36,440 bases of DNA, taken from positions 1 to 36,440 of IMG/VR virus record IMGVR_UViG_3300021495_000013; one strand, given 5' to 3'. Source of the stretch: a virus. Made by a program: the position numbers and the translations under genes. The notes under the pieces were generated by a model. It saw only the letters and a list, made by a program, of their open reading frames with translations. It searched no databases and was not told the DNA's origin. Each line of letters opens with the position of its first letter. Position 1 is the first letter of the stretch. This document shows positions 23,108-29,454 of the stretch, piece after piece.

Positions 23108-23302
23108 TTATTTTTCTTCCATTTTTCCTCTTACCGTTGTTGCACCACAGATAGGGCATCGTTTCGCTGGTTTCACAATATAATATATAATGTAGACCAG
23201 GCTTAGAATACCAAATGTTAGCAGTCCAAGAAGAAACACTCCCCAGTTGAATTTTTTCTCTGGCTCTACAAGGCGTTTACAATATGGGCAATATTCTCCT
23301 AT
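23108..23302 (-). CDS. Zinc ribbon - membrane span - zinc ribbon protein (AUA start)
   Basis: This 64-residue frame reads IGEYCPYCKRLVEPEKKF..., then a membrane span (GVFLLGLLTFGILSLVYIIYYIV) and CPICG. The two halves of the zinc site (CPYC, CPIC) lie either side of the span. No ATG, GTG or TTG exists upstream before the stop of the previous gene. GGAGGTG sits six bases before an ATA codon, so ATA initiation or an error in the sequence is implied. It is the last gene of a minus-strand operon with a winged-helix regulator. Confidence 0.6.
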   Translation of the reverse strand: MGEYCPYCKRLVEPEKKFNWGVFLLGLLTFGILSLVYIIYYIVKPAKRCPICGATTVRGKMEEK

Positions 23303-23305
23303 CTT

Positions 23306-23632
23306 TTACACCTCCTCTGTTTTTTCTTTTGATTTTTTTCTTTTTTTATAAAACCCATAAACAAACATGATAATACCAGCAACTGCGATAGCATAGCTAA
23401 AAAAGAAAAACAAAGCTATAATATTCAACGTGTTTTCCAGACTAACCATTTTATCACCCATTACATCAAGTTTTTGAAGCGCCTCATAACTACTATAATA
23501 TTTTAGATAACCTAACTCTGTCCTTAGATGTTCAATTTCATTTAAGACATTAAGCGATGCAACATGTGAAGATACAAATATTATTATAGCTACTAATATT
23601 AGGCATATTCCTATCTTTTGATTTTTATTCAT
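23306..23632 (-). CDS. Two-span membrane protein
   Basis: This 108-residue protein has a first span (GICLILVAIIIFVSSHVA), an external or internal loop with a coiled coil (IEHLRTELGYLKYYSSYEAL...), a second span (IIALFFFFSYAIAVAGIIMFVYGF) and a basic tail (KKRKKSKEKTEEV). It overlaps the upstream winged-helix gene by eight bases, so they are co-translated. The arrangement resembles lysogeny or immunity modules in which a regulator is made with a membrane partner. No family is recognised. Confidence 0.75.
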   Translation of the reverse strand: MNKNQKIGICLILVAIIIFVSSHVASLNVLNEIEHLRTELGYLKYYSSYEALQKLDVMGDKMVSLENTLNIIALFFFFSYAIAVAGIIMFVYGFYKKRKKSKEKTEEV

Positions 23633-23918
23633 CTTCTTCTCCTTCTAAAATTTTTTTAATTTCTTTTATATGCTCTGCTATTTCTATTCCCTCTGCTGTG
23701 AGACTTAGAAGTCTTGCATTACTTCCTTTGATTTTTCTTTCTTTAACAATTTTTAATTCTTTTAATGTGTTTATTACACGATCCATTGTTTGATTGTTTA
23801 TTTTCAGATCCATGTAGATTTTTGAAAAAATTGTTTCACCATGTTTTTGCAAATACAAGATTGTTATCAAAATTCGTCTTTGATTATCTAATTTTGAGAT
23901 TTTTTCGCTTATTTTCAT
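23625..23918 (-). CDS. Winged-helix transcription regulator
   Basis: This 97-residue protein fits a MarR/ArsR-like winged helix: RRILITILYLQKHGETIFSKIYMDLKINNQTMDRVINTLKELKIVKERKIKGSNARLLSLTAEGIEIAEHI. The recognition helix is around NNQTMDRVINTLKEL, and the wing is KIKGSNARLLSLT. It heads a three-gene minus-strand operon with two membrane or zinc proteins. The divergent region upstream has paired operators (23990-24071), so autoregulation is likely. A role in maintaining the integrated or carrier state is inferred. Confidence 0.8.
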   Translation of the reverse strand: MKISEKISKLDNQRRILITILYLQKHGETIFSKIYMDLKINNQTMDRVINTLKELKIVKERKIKGSNARLLSLTAEGIEIAEHIKEIKKILEGEEDE

Positions 23919-23989
23919 GTGGTTTCCTAATGTTTTGTATTTATTTAAAAGTATTTAAATGTTTTTAATAAACTTTAAATAATAAACAC

Positions 23990-24071
23990 TTAACATTTAG
24001 TGATAAATAGTAAATTTTAAATACTACTTATTATATATGTTTTAATGTTTAGCATTAAGTGCTAAATAGTA
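23990..24071. promoter_or_regulatory. Paired operators in a divergent promoter
   Basis: A 23-base direct repeat lies at 23990-24012 and 24049-24071, with three mismatches (TTA-x-CATT-x-AGTG-x-TAAATAGTA). The right copy includes a perfect dyad TTAGCA-TTAAG-TGCTAA, and the left has CACTTAACATTTAGTG. Between them is a TATA-like TTATATAT (24031-24038) for the rightward gene at 24084. For the leftward regulator a TTTAAATA box lies near 23950. Repression of both sides by the winged-helix protein is a natural model. Confidence 0.65.
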
Positions 24072-24083
24072 GGTGAGAAAAAA

Positions 24084-24332
24084 ATGGAAAATGATGGGAT
24101 AGAGAAAAAGAAGGCTGGTGAGAGAATAGAAGGTTTGATTTTAAAAGATAATAAATGCGAAGCGTGTAAGAAGGGCAGGTATTTTTTCAGCAGTTATTGT
24201 GGGTGTTATGTCTGTGATAGATGCGGATACCATAGAGGTATATCTCAGTGTTATTGTGGTTGGTCTGAGAATGGGCAGATATGGATTGATGATGTGGAAG
24301 ATGATGTTTTTGTAGTTAACAGAGAGATTTGA
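24084..24332 (+). CDS. Small multi-cysteine zinc protein
   Basis: This 82-residue protein has CEACKKG, CGCYVCDRCGYH and CYCGW, about nine cysteines in 40 residues, probably two metal sites. It ends with an acidic tail. AGGTGAG sits before the ATG, just after the right operator of the divergent promoter. It is the first gene of the rightward early series, so it is likely expressed when the winged-helix regulator lets go. An early transcription factor is possible; no family is certain. Confidence 0.8.
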   Translation: MENDGIEKKKAGERIEGLILKDNKCEACKKGRYFFSSYCGCYVCDRCGYHRGISQCYCGWSENGQIWIDDVEDDVFVVNREI

Positions 24333-24353
24333 TTAAGGGAGGATGATAAAAAT

Positions 24354-24479
24354 ATGAATAGGATAAAAAAAGTTCCAGATGTTGTTTTAAGTATAATAGA
24401 GACAGAAAGAGGGGTTAAAGTAATTTGGCATGATCAAACCATAAATTCGATTTTAAGGAGGATACCAGGAAATGGTTGA
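24354..24479 (+). CDS. Small coupled ORF
   Basis: This 41-residue protein (MNRIKKVPDVVLSIIETERG...) follows AGGGAGGATGAT. It has short strands (VVLSIIETERGVKVIWHDQTI) and a basic end (ILRRIPGNG). Its end overlaps the next start by eight bases, and the ribosome site of that gene (AAGGAGGAT) lies inside it. Strong ribosome site and overlap favour a real gene. Its function is unknown. Confidence 0.65.
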   Translation: MNRIKKVPDVVLSIIETERGVKVIWHDQTINSILRRIPGNG

Positions 24480-24786
24480 TGCAGAGGTTCTCAAACAAAT
24501 AAGGCTGATACAGGAATGCAAAGAACAACTTGACAAAACATTCGGAGAAAACACCTACCCAGTAGAACTAATAACAAGCGTGCACGAATGGGTAAACAAA
24601 TGGCGGATGAGCCAATACATACAAGAAAAAAGACAGCAAAACGGAGAGAGAAAACCAACAGAAAAAATGATCTACACCCTACGAAAACTGCAAGAAGAGG
24701 GAAAACTAAGCAAAAACGTGAACATCGACCAGCTTAGTTTTGACAAAGCCAGAGAATACCTCAACATGCTACTCGGAGGGGAATAA
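24472..24786 (+). CDS. Early helical protein, unknown
   Basis: This 104-residue protein has a C-terminal motif RKPTEKMIYTLRKLQEEGKLSKNVNIDQLSFDKAREYLNMLLGGE. The PT-x-K-x-I-x-x-L-x-K-L pattern is often seen at the end of virus recombination or replication accessory proteins, as a small helical module that binds partners. The N-terminal part (EVLKQIRLIQECKEQLD...) is helical. The gene is T-poor and A/C-rich, unlike those before it. Start follows AAGGAGGATACC. Confidence 0.7.
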   Translation: MVDAEVLKQIRLIQECKEQLDKTFGENTYPVELITSVHEWVNKWRMSQYIQEKRQQNGERKPTEKMIYTLRKLQEEGKLSKNVNIDQLSFDKAREYLNMLLGGE

Positions 24787-24790
24787 AAAT

Positions 24791-24946
24791 ATGGAAACAT
24801 GGCAGAAAACCCTGATAATGCTCAAATCAAATCCAAAAACAAAACAAGAATTGTTTGATTTTATCCTCGACCTCTTTGACAATGAGCTAAGAAACTATTT
24901 CAAGGAGGTTTTAAAGGATGAAAGGGACAACATATTCACAGGATAA
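24791..24946 (+). CDS. Small acidic-helical ORF
   Basis: The ATG at 24791 gives 51 residues (METWQKTLIMLKSNPKTKQE... ending DERDNIFTG). GGAGGGGAAT lies before it. A longer frame from 24740 overlaps the previous gene and is not used. The sequence is helical and acidic, with no motif recognised. Its last bases contain the ribosome site and overlap the start of the next gene, as in the rest of this early group. Confidence 0.6.
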   Translation: METWQKTLIMLKSNPKTKQELFDFILDLFDNELRNYFKEVLKDERDNIFTG

Positions 24947-25214
24947 CTGGGAAACCCTGCAGAAATACCTCGAAAATAACAACATAAAAATGTTCAAAAT
25001 CACAGGGATCTACAAAAAAAGGACAAGATGGGAAAAAGCACAGCATAAAAGCAAACATAGCTGGAAAAGCCTGTTCAAAATCTACGGCATAGTAGATATA
25101 ATGACCAAGGGAGAGCTAATATCAGCGGTAAAACATGGTAAAAAAATAGGATTGCTACAACAAGATGGGCAGATGTGGATATACCAAAACAATGGAGAGG
25201 GATCTTGTGAATAG
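24918..25214 (+). CDS. Early basic protein, unknown
   Basis: This 98-residue protein is rich in Lys and aromatic residues (YLENNNIKMFKITGIYKKRTRWEKAQHK, VKHGKKIGLLQQDGQMWIYQNNGEG). The GGAGG of AAGGAGGTTTTAAAGG is well placed before ATG 24918. It overlaps the preceding gene by 29 bases. A compact alpha/beta, possibly nucleic-acid-binding fold is suggested by the basic stretch. No family was recognised. Like 24472, it is A/C-rich in codon use. Confidence 0.7.
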   Translation: MKGTTYSQDNWETLQKYLENNNIKMFKITGIYKKRTRWEKAQHKSKHSWKSLFKIYGIVDIMTKGELISAVKHGKKIGLLQQDGQMWIYQNNGEGSCE

Positions 25215-25253
25215 AGAACAACACAACAGGCAGATAAGCTATGGAGTGAAAAA

Positions 25254-25574
25254 ATGGTGGCAAAACAGATGGAAAAAACAAAAGGAAACAACAAAATGAA
25301 ACCTGAACCTCTTGATGGTAAAAGGAAAACTATATTTGGTGAGAGAATAAGATTAGGTGTGAATGAAGGAATGATTTTTTTTAATTTTCCTTTTATAGAA
25401 CTTGATTATTTTGAATTTGATGACATTGAATCTGCTGTTATGGGTTTGAAAACTGAGCTTGATACATGGTTTGATGTTAATCAGGATTCATGGGAGTCAG
25501 GCTATGTATATCCTCATTTGAAGAAAAGAGTTTTTGAAATCATTGATAAATGGTTTAAGGATGTGATAGAATGA
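25254..25574 (+). CDS. Acidic early protein, unknown
   Basis: This 106-residue protein can start at ATG 25254 (after GGAGTG) or at ATG 25296, which would overlap the stop of a possible 30-residue GTG frame (25207-25299). From residue 15 on it reads MKPEPLDGKRKTIFGERI, LGVNEGMIFFNFPFIELDYFEFDD, DTWFDVNQDSWESGY. It has many aromatic and acidic residues and could be a small DNA-mimic type protein, but no family is known. Codon use is T-richer than its left neighbours. Confidence 0.7.
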   Translation: MVAKQMEKTKGNNKMKPEPLDGKRKTIFGERIRLGVNEGMIFFNFPFIELDYFEFDDIESAVMGLKTELDTWFDVNQDSWESGYVYPHLKKRVFEIIDKWFKDVIE

Positions 25575-25930
25575 AACTGCAACCTTTGAATTTAGATGAT
25601 TTGAGGGAAAAAATTAGTGACTTAACAATATTGATAGCAACTGCAAGAGAAGAAGGAGATGAAGAAGAACATAAAAAAGTTGTTAATAATATCTTAGAAC
25701 TTTTTAGACAATGTCTTAAATCCGCCTGTGAGTTTTGGTTGAAATATAAGGATAATCCAGTTTTACTCTGTAGAGAAAAACCAGAATATAAAAAAGAATT
25801 TGAACCTTTTGCAACAGCATTCAAATCATCTTCTTTCTCTTCTCAAAAACTAAAATGGATACTTAATAAATACAACGACTGGCTTTTCCATCTTGTTTTT
25901 AAAAGTATTTTGGAGGATGATAAAAAATGA
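25571..25930 (+). CDS. Early helical protein, unknown
   Basis: This 119-residue protein overlaps the preceding stop (ATGA). AAGGATGTGAT is its ribosome site. It is predicted helical (LDDLREKISDLTILIATAREEGDEEEHKKVVNNILELFRQCL) and has a C-terminal WILNKYNDWLFHLVFKSILEDDKK. No metal or enzyme motif is seen. Its own end overlaps the next small ORF. It is probably part of a translationally coupled early operon. Confidence 0.7.
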   Translation: MKLQPLNLDDLREKISDLTILIATAREEGDEEEHKKVVNNILELFRQCLKSACEFWLKYKDNPVLLCREKPEYKKEFEPFATAFKSSSFSSQKLKWILNKYNDWLFHLVFKSILEDDKK

Positions 25931-26103
25931 ATGAAAACAACAACAATAATGATCTTGAGGAAAAACTAAGCAGCATAGAATTAACACGGACAAGCAAAGG
26001 AATAAACATAAAAGTAAAAATCTACCATGAAAACCCAGACACAGCGATGGAAAAAGCAAGAGAAATATTCGACAAACTAAGGAGGATATATGATGAGGAT
26101 TGA
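25927..26103 (+). CDS. Small ORF with a basic strand and helix
   Basis: This 58-residue protein (MNENNNNNDLEEKLSSIELT..., then GINIKVKIYHENPDTAMEKAREIFDKLRRIYDED) resembles the small proteins common in archaeal viruses and plasmids, with a GxNxxVKxY strand and an E-rich helix. It overlaps both neighbours (ATGA at the start, 14 bases at the end). GGAGGATGAT precedes it. Function is unknown. It is A/C-rich. Confidence 0.65.
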   Translation: MNENNNNNDLEEKLSSIELTRTSKGINIKVKIYHENPDTAMEKAREIFDKLRRIYDED

Positions 26104-26449
26104 TGAAAAAATAAGAGAACAATTATTAAAAAACATTGAAGACGAGGAATTATATTATCATAATGTTTTTTGTGATTACAAAGAAGACCTAAAAAATGCT
26201 AAAACAGTAGAAGAAATAATGGAATGCAAACGAATACTACTAATAAGACTAATCAACGGATTACCGCTCAACATTGATAATTGCTATTTTTGCTTATACA
26301 CAGGTTTTTCTTGTGAGAAATGTCAATATGCAAATTATCATAGAATATGTGGAATAAAAGAAAGCGATTATCACAAAATAATGGATTTGGCAGAAAAACT
26401 CACAAATGAGATAGCAACAAGATATTATGGAAATGAAAAATATGATTAA
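26090..26449 (+). CDS. Early protein with a Cys cluster
   Basis: This 119-residue protein has CYFCLYTGFSCEKCQYANYHRIC, giving CxxC, CxxC and a further Cys: a probable metal site. It starts ATG ATG; the second (26093) has better spacing from GGAGG. The N-terminus is helical and acidic. It overlaps the preceding gene by 14 bases. No enzyme motif was recognised. The neighbour pair with the following histone-like protein suggests an early DNA-related role, which is an inference. Confidence 0.7.
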   Translation: MMRIDEKIREQLLKNIEDEELYYHNVFCDYKEDLKNAKTVEEIMECKRILLIRLINGLPLNIDNCYFCLYTGFSCEKCQYANYHRICGIKESDYHKIMDLAEKLTNEIATRYYGNEKYD

Positions 26450-26477
26450 AAAATAAAAAGAAGGGAAGGACAATTAG

Positions 26478-26816
26478 GTGGTGAGGAGAAAAACGATACC
26501 TGAACAAACAATAAAACGAGAGATAAAAAAACACATAAAAAACACACAGATAGACAAAAAAGCACTACATGAGATCAGAATAGAAATAAACAACTATCTA
26601 AAAGACCTATGCCAGCTGATCCTCTTCCATCACAACTGGGAAAACCAACAACGAAGAAAACAAGGACTACCACCAAAAAAACGGATAACAAGGAAAACAA
26701 TAAAAAACATAATATACCAAATAGACAATACAATAGAATACAAACAATATGGGGGTGAAAGCGAAAAAACAAAAAAAACACAACCACAACCGCTTTTTGA
26801 GGTGATGTACCAGTGA
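26478..26816 (+). CDS. Possible histone-fold protein
   Basis: This 112-residue basic protein has an order of helices like an archaeal histone: a first helix (IPEQTIKREIKKHIKN), a long second helix (DKKALHEIRIEINNYLKDLCQLILFHH), and a third (RITRKTIKNIIYQIDN). The last segment resembles the RKTI-xx-xDI end of histones, with an insertion (about 15 residues) before it. GTG start after AGGTGG. The fold is inferred by eye and the match is partial. The gene overlaps the recombinase by four bases, so it could assist recombination or pack DNA. Confidence 0.5.
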   Translation: MVRRKTIPEQTIKREIKKHIKNTQIDKKALHEIRIEINNYLKDLCQLILFHHNWENQQRRKQGLPPKKRITRKTIKNIIYQIDNTIEYKQYGGESEKTKKTQPQPLFEVMYQ

Positions 26817-27925
26817 ACACAATCCTGCAAGAATACAAAAACTATCTCTGCGGGAGATACAGAAAACAAAGAACAATCAAAAACTACTACGAAGAAGCAA
26901 AACAATTCCTAAAACACCTAAACAAAAACCCAAAAAACCTAACAAAACAAGACATAGAACAATACAGGATACACATATACCAAAAATACAGCAGAAACAC
27001 AATAACAATCAAACTATGCTCACTAAACCATTTCCTCGAATACCTTGAAAAACCAGAGCTACGAGTAAAAACACCACCACTCGAAATAACAGAACAACCA
27101 ACACTAACAGAAGAAGAATACAAAAAACTATACGAATGCGCACACATAGACGTTGAAACACTACTAATATTCAAACTACTAAGCCTACTACTACGACCAC
27201 AGGAGATAATAAACCTAAAAATACAAGACAAACAAGATGACATACTACACATAAGAGATGGAAAAACAGGAAGCAGCTACATAATACTCGACCCAGAGAC
27301 ACAAAAAACATGGGACATATACACAAAATATGCACGAGAAAAACCAAAACCACAATACCAGGACTACCTGTTCATAAACACAAGCAACCGATGCAAAGGA
27401 GAAAAATACACCAACCCACAACACATAAGAACAAAAATAAAAGAACTCGGAATACGAGCAGGACTAAACAAAAAAATAACACCCTACATGATAAAAAGAA
27501 CAATGATAACACTAATGATGGATCAATACAGCCAATACTACACAGGAGACCCAAAAATAGTCCAAAGAATGGCGAGACACAAAGACCTAAAAACCACGCT
27601 AAGATATGATCAGAGAACAGACCATGATATTAGAAAATACCTATTTTCAAAATCATACAAAAGCATTTTGTGCAAGAATAATCTCCCGCAAAGTTTAAAT
27701 AATAGAAACATGGGGGAGAAGGAAAGTAATGATAGTTGTGTTTTTTCCTTCTCCATCTCCACCTTTTTTGATGTTGTTTTTGAGACTTCTTTTTTGAGAG
27801 ACGGGTCTACATGCTGGGATGTTTTTTTCTCACCGGCAATTTCTATCCCATCCTCCCCCTCCATGTGTGAATTGTTTGACCCGTCTCTCACTCCCCCGTA
27901 TATTGCTGGTGGTGATATGGTTTGA
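26813..27925 (+). CDS. int: Tyrosine recombinase (integrase) with altered motif and extended C-terminus
   Basis: The 370 residues include an N-terminal SAM-like core-binding domain (about 1-95) and a catalytic domain with R128 (LLRPQE), K151, H256 (ARHKDLK) and nucleophile Y265 (TTLRYDQ). The usual H-x-L-R is replaced by Y-M-I-K (225-228), so the second catalytic Arg is missing. Residues beyond about 282 are unlike the rest (Ser/Pro/aromatic) and cover two large hairpins. The frame may be read-through of a structured site rather than protein. Starts with GTG overlapping the previous stop. It likely integrates or resolves the virus DNA, if still active. Confidence 0.8.
   Translation: MNTILQEYKNYLCGRYRKQRTIKNYYEEAKQFLKHLNKNPKNLTKQDIEQYRIHIYQKYSRNTITIKLCSLNHFLEYLEKPELRVKTPPLEITEQPTLTEEEYKKLYECAHIDVETLLIFKLLSLLLRPQEIINLKIQDKQDDILHIRDGKTGSSYIILDPETQKTWDIYTKYAREKPKPQYQDYLFINTSNRCKGEKYTNPQHIRTKIKELGIRAGLNKKITPYMIKRTMITLMMDQYSQYYTGDPKIVQRMARHKDLKTTLRYDQRTDHDIRKYLFSKSYKSILCKNNLPQSLNNRNMGEKESNDSCVFSFSISTFFDVVFETSFLRDGSTCWDVFFSPAISIPSSPSMCELFDPSLTPPYIAGGDMV
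27715..27754. repeat. 11-bp hairpin within the recombinase tail
   Basis: GGAGAAGGAAA (27715-27725) pairs perfectly with TTTCCTTCTCC (27744-27754), leaving an 18-base loop. A TTTAAATA box lies about 20 bases upstream (27694-27701). It falls in the part of the recombinase frame with non-protein-like composition and precedes a second, longer inverted repeat. Confidence 0.6.
27795..27890. repeat. 13-bp inverted repeat with nested stems at recombinase end
   Basis: TGAGAGACGGGTC (27795-27807) and GACCCGTCTCTCA (27878-27890) are perfect inverted copies. Inside, ACATG/CATGT (809-813, 862-866) and TGGGAT/ATCCCA (815-820, 845-850) form further stems in register. A hairpin or cruciform of about 96 bases results. 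Candidate attachment site, replication origin or RNA structure. Confidence 0.6.
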
Positions 27926-28266
27926 AAAAAGAGGTTGCATTCAAACTTGAAAAAACAGCTTTGGAAATTGCAGATAGATTTAGCCGATGGGATAGAGAAC
28001 ACAATAACAATAAAGAGATTTTCAACGTTGCAGAGATTATACCTCTTAGCGAAAACACAGCAGCGGTGATCCTTGAAAAAAATACTGGTAAAAGAGCAAT
28101 AGCATTCTGCTACTATCTCAATACTATGGGTGGGGTTTGGCGTTATTTTATACCAACAGATAGCCATCTACTTGGGCTTGAACGGTTGAAAAACCTTGTT
28201 TTTGAGATTGAAAAACACAACTACCAGTATAATTTCAAAGACATAGAGTTGGAGGCGAACATTTAA
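27922..28266 (+). CDS. Conserved virus protein, unknown function
   Basis: This 114-residue protein starts at TTG 27922, overlapping the recombinase stop, after GGTGGTGAT. It has VAEIIPLSENTAAVILEKNTGKRAIAFCYYLNTMGGVWRYFIPTDSHLLGLERL, a beta-rich domain with an SEN-x-A pattern, and an acidic C-terminus. The pattern recalls small conserved proteins in archaeal mobile elements, but no function can be named. It is the first gene after the compositional change and is well separated from the next by an AT-rich gap. Confidence 0.7.
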   Translation: MKKEVAFKLEKTALEIADRFSRWDREHNNNKEIFNVAEIIPLSENTAAVILEKNTGKRAIAFCYYLNTMGGVWRYFIPTDSHLLGLERLKNLVFEIEKHNYQYNFKDIELEANI

Positions 28267-28330
28267 TGATAAAAACATTTATAAACAATAAATTAAGAAT
28301 TAATAAAAAAAGATATAGTATAAGGCAGTT

Positions 28331-28353
28331 GTATATATATATTATATATATAC
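28331..28353. promoter_or_regulatory. 23-bp AT palindrome with TATA-like core
   Basis: A perfect AT-only palindrome apart from its outer G and C runs from GTATATAT to ATATATAC around a central T. It lies about 25-45 bases before the 28376 gene. This suits a promoter TATA box and an operator at once. The gap 28267-28375 holds no other feature. Confidence 0.55.
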
Positions 28354-28375
28354 ATTTTGTTTTTGTTGTTGTTTT

Positions 28376-28819
28376 TTGGGGGTGGGATTTATTCATTTAA
28401 CATCAATTAGAATTAGTGATGAAGATTATGATTATATCTTAAAACATGGTCTTAAAATCTCTGAGATTTTTAAAATAGGGCTTGCTCAGATAAAAACTGA
28501 GATGCTTGAGACTGCGTATGATGAGTTGGCGAAATTGCAGAAAAAAGTATATAATTTGCAACAGAAAATATATATTTTGGAACAGGAAAATATATACAAT
28601 CAAGACAAAAATATATACAATTTGGAAATTTTGTTTAAAAACTTTTTGGTTGCTAAACGTTATCAATATTCTGATAATCAAAATCTTACTTGGCTTGAAC
28701 CTCGTATTAGAAAACTGCGTAAAAATGGTATATCTCATAGTAAAGAGCGTATTTTAGAGCTTTGTAAAGATTATTGTAAAAAATTTTTGGATGAAAATGG
28801 TGGTGAGGAAAAAATATGA
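28376..28819 (+). CDS. RHH-zipper transcription regulator
   Basis: The N-terminus (TSIRISDEDYDYILKHGLKISEIFKIGLAQI) matches a ribbon-helix-helix DNA-binding pattern. A run of clear heptads follows (VYNLQQK, IYILEQE, NIYNQDK, NIYNLEI), a leucine/isoleucine zipper built from 21-base DNA repeats. The C-terminal half is helical and basic. The start is uncertain: TTG 28376 fits a leaderless mRNA, while GTG 28382 or a later codon would use GGGGGTG. It likely binds operators as a dimer or larger form, perhaps its own promoter palindrome. Confidence 0.65.
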   Translation: MGVGFIHLTSIRISDEDYDYILKHGLKISEIFKIGLAQIKTEMLETAYDELAKLQKKVYNLQQKIYILEQENIYNQDKNIYNLEILFKNFLVAKRYQYSDNQNLTWLEPRIRKLRKNGISHSKERILELCKDYCKKFLDENGGEEKI

Positions 28820-29082
28820 CTCTTGGTAGTGATAAGGAGTATTGGGATGATGTTACAAAAGCATTGTATAAGGCTGTTCGTGTTTTTTATAGGTCTCTTG
28901 AGGATAGGGGTTGGGATGCTAATATTGCTATAAAAATTGGTTTGTATCAGATTAGCTCTGATTATGAGTGTGTTCTTGAGGAGTTGCATTATTCTAATCT
29001 TGGTATGTATCTCCCAGATTATAATAGGTTGAAACGTTCTGGTGGTGAGGAGAATAATGGTGAATGTGAAATCAAAGGGTAA
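28816..29082 (+). CDS. Small acidic helical protein, unknown
   Basis: This 88-residue protein overlaps the preceding stop (ATGA). GGTGGTGAGG is its ribosome site. Sequence: SDKEYWDDVTKALYKAVRVFYRSLEDRGWDANIAIKIGLYQISSDYECVLEELHYSN, with aromatic and acidic residues. No family was recognised. A partner of the following resolvase is possible because they overlap, but only by position. Confidence 0.65.
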   Translation: MTLGSDKEYWDDVTKALYKAVRVFYRSLEDRGWDANIAIKIGLYQISSDYECVLEELHYSNLGMYLPDYNRLKRSGGEENNGECEIKG

Positions 29083-29452
29083 TCGTTATCAGAAAAAGAT
29101 ACGAGATATTTTGCAACATGAGTATATTGATGAGTATAATCGTAGATGGCCTGAGCAATACTTGTATCTTGTGGAAACCTTTGGCAGGGATACTTTTTAC
29201 AGTCCTGCGGATTTCATTGTCTATCAGCGTTATAAGGGTAATGATTTCCCTATTCTTTTCATAGAATGTAAGCATGTTAAAAAAGCAACTAATGCTATGA
29301 AACGACAATGGTGGGAGCATCTCAATAGGAATAATGGGATAATCATCTATAAGGAGCATGGTAGGAGGGAGGATATGGTTGTTTTTGATGGGTATCTTGG
29401 TGAACGACCACTTCGTGAGTGGATTAAGATAAGTCTTGGAGGGGATGAATAG
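29057..29452 (+). CDS. Hjc-like Holliday junction resolvase / nuclease
   Basis: The start at ATG 29057 is preferred over GTG 29042 because GGTGGTGAGGAG lies before it. The 131 residues show an archaeal resolvase pattern: KSKGNRYQKKIRDILQ at the N-terminus, then PADFIV (D52) and LFIECKHVKK (E70, K72), the PD-(D/E)xK core. It would cut four-way junctions or branched DNA during replication or packaging. It overlaps the upstream gene in another frame. The metallophosphoesterase gene follows after three bases. Confidence 0.8.
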   Translation: MVNVKSKGNRYQKKIRDILQHEYIDEYNRRWPEQYLYLVETFGRDTFYSPADFIVYQRYKGNDFPILFIECKHVKKATNAMKRQWWEHLNRNNGIIIYKEHGRREDMVVFDGYLGERPLREWIKISLGGDE

Positions 29453-29454
29453 AT

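Noticed and set aside
25207-25299. 30-residue GTG frame (VNREQHNRQISYGVKKWWQN...)
   Set aside because: It is too short and overlaps the better frame at 25254. It could be real only if the next gene starts at 25296.
27610-28167. Minus-strand frame of 185 residues opposite the recombinase end
   Set aside because: It has no good ribosome site or promoter and covers the start of the well-supported gene at 27922. Its middle part is protein-like, so it is noted but not called.
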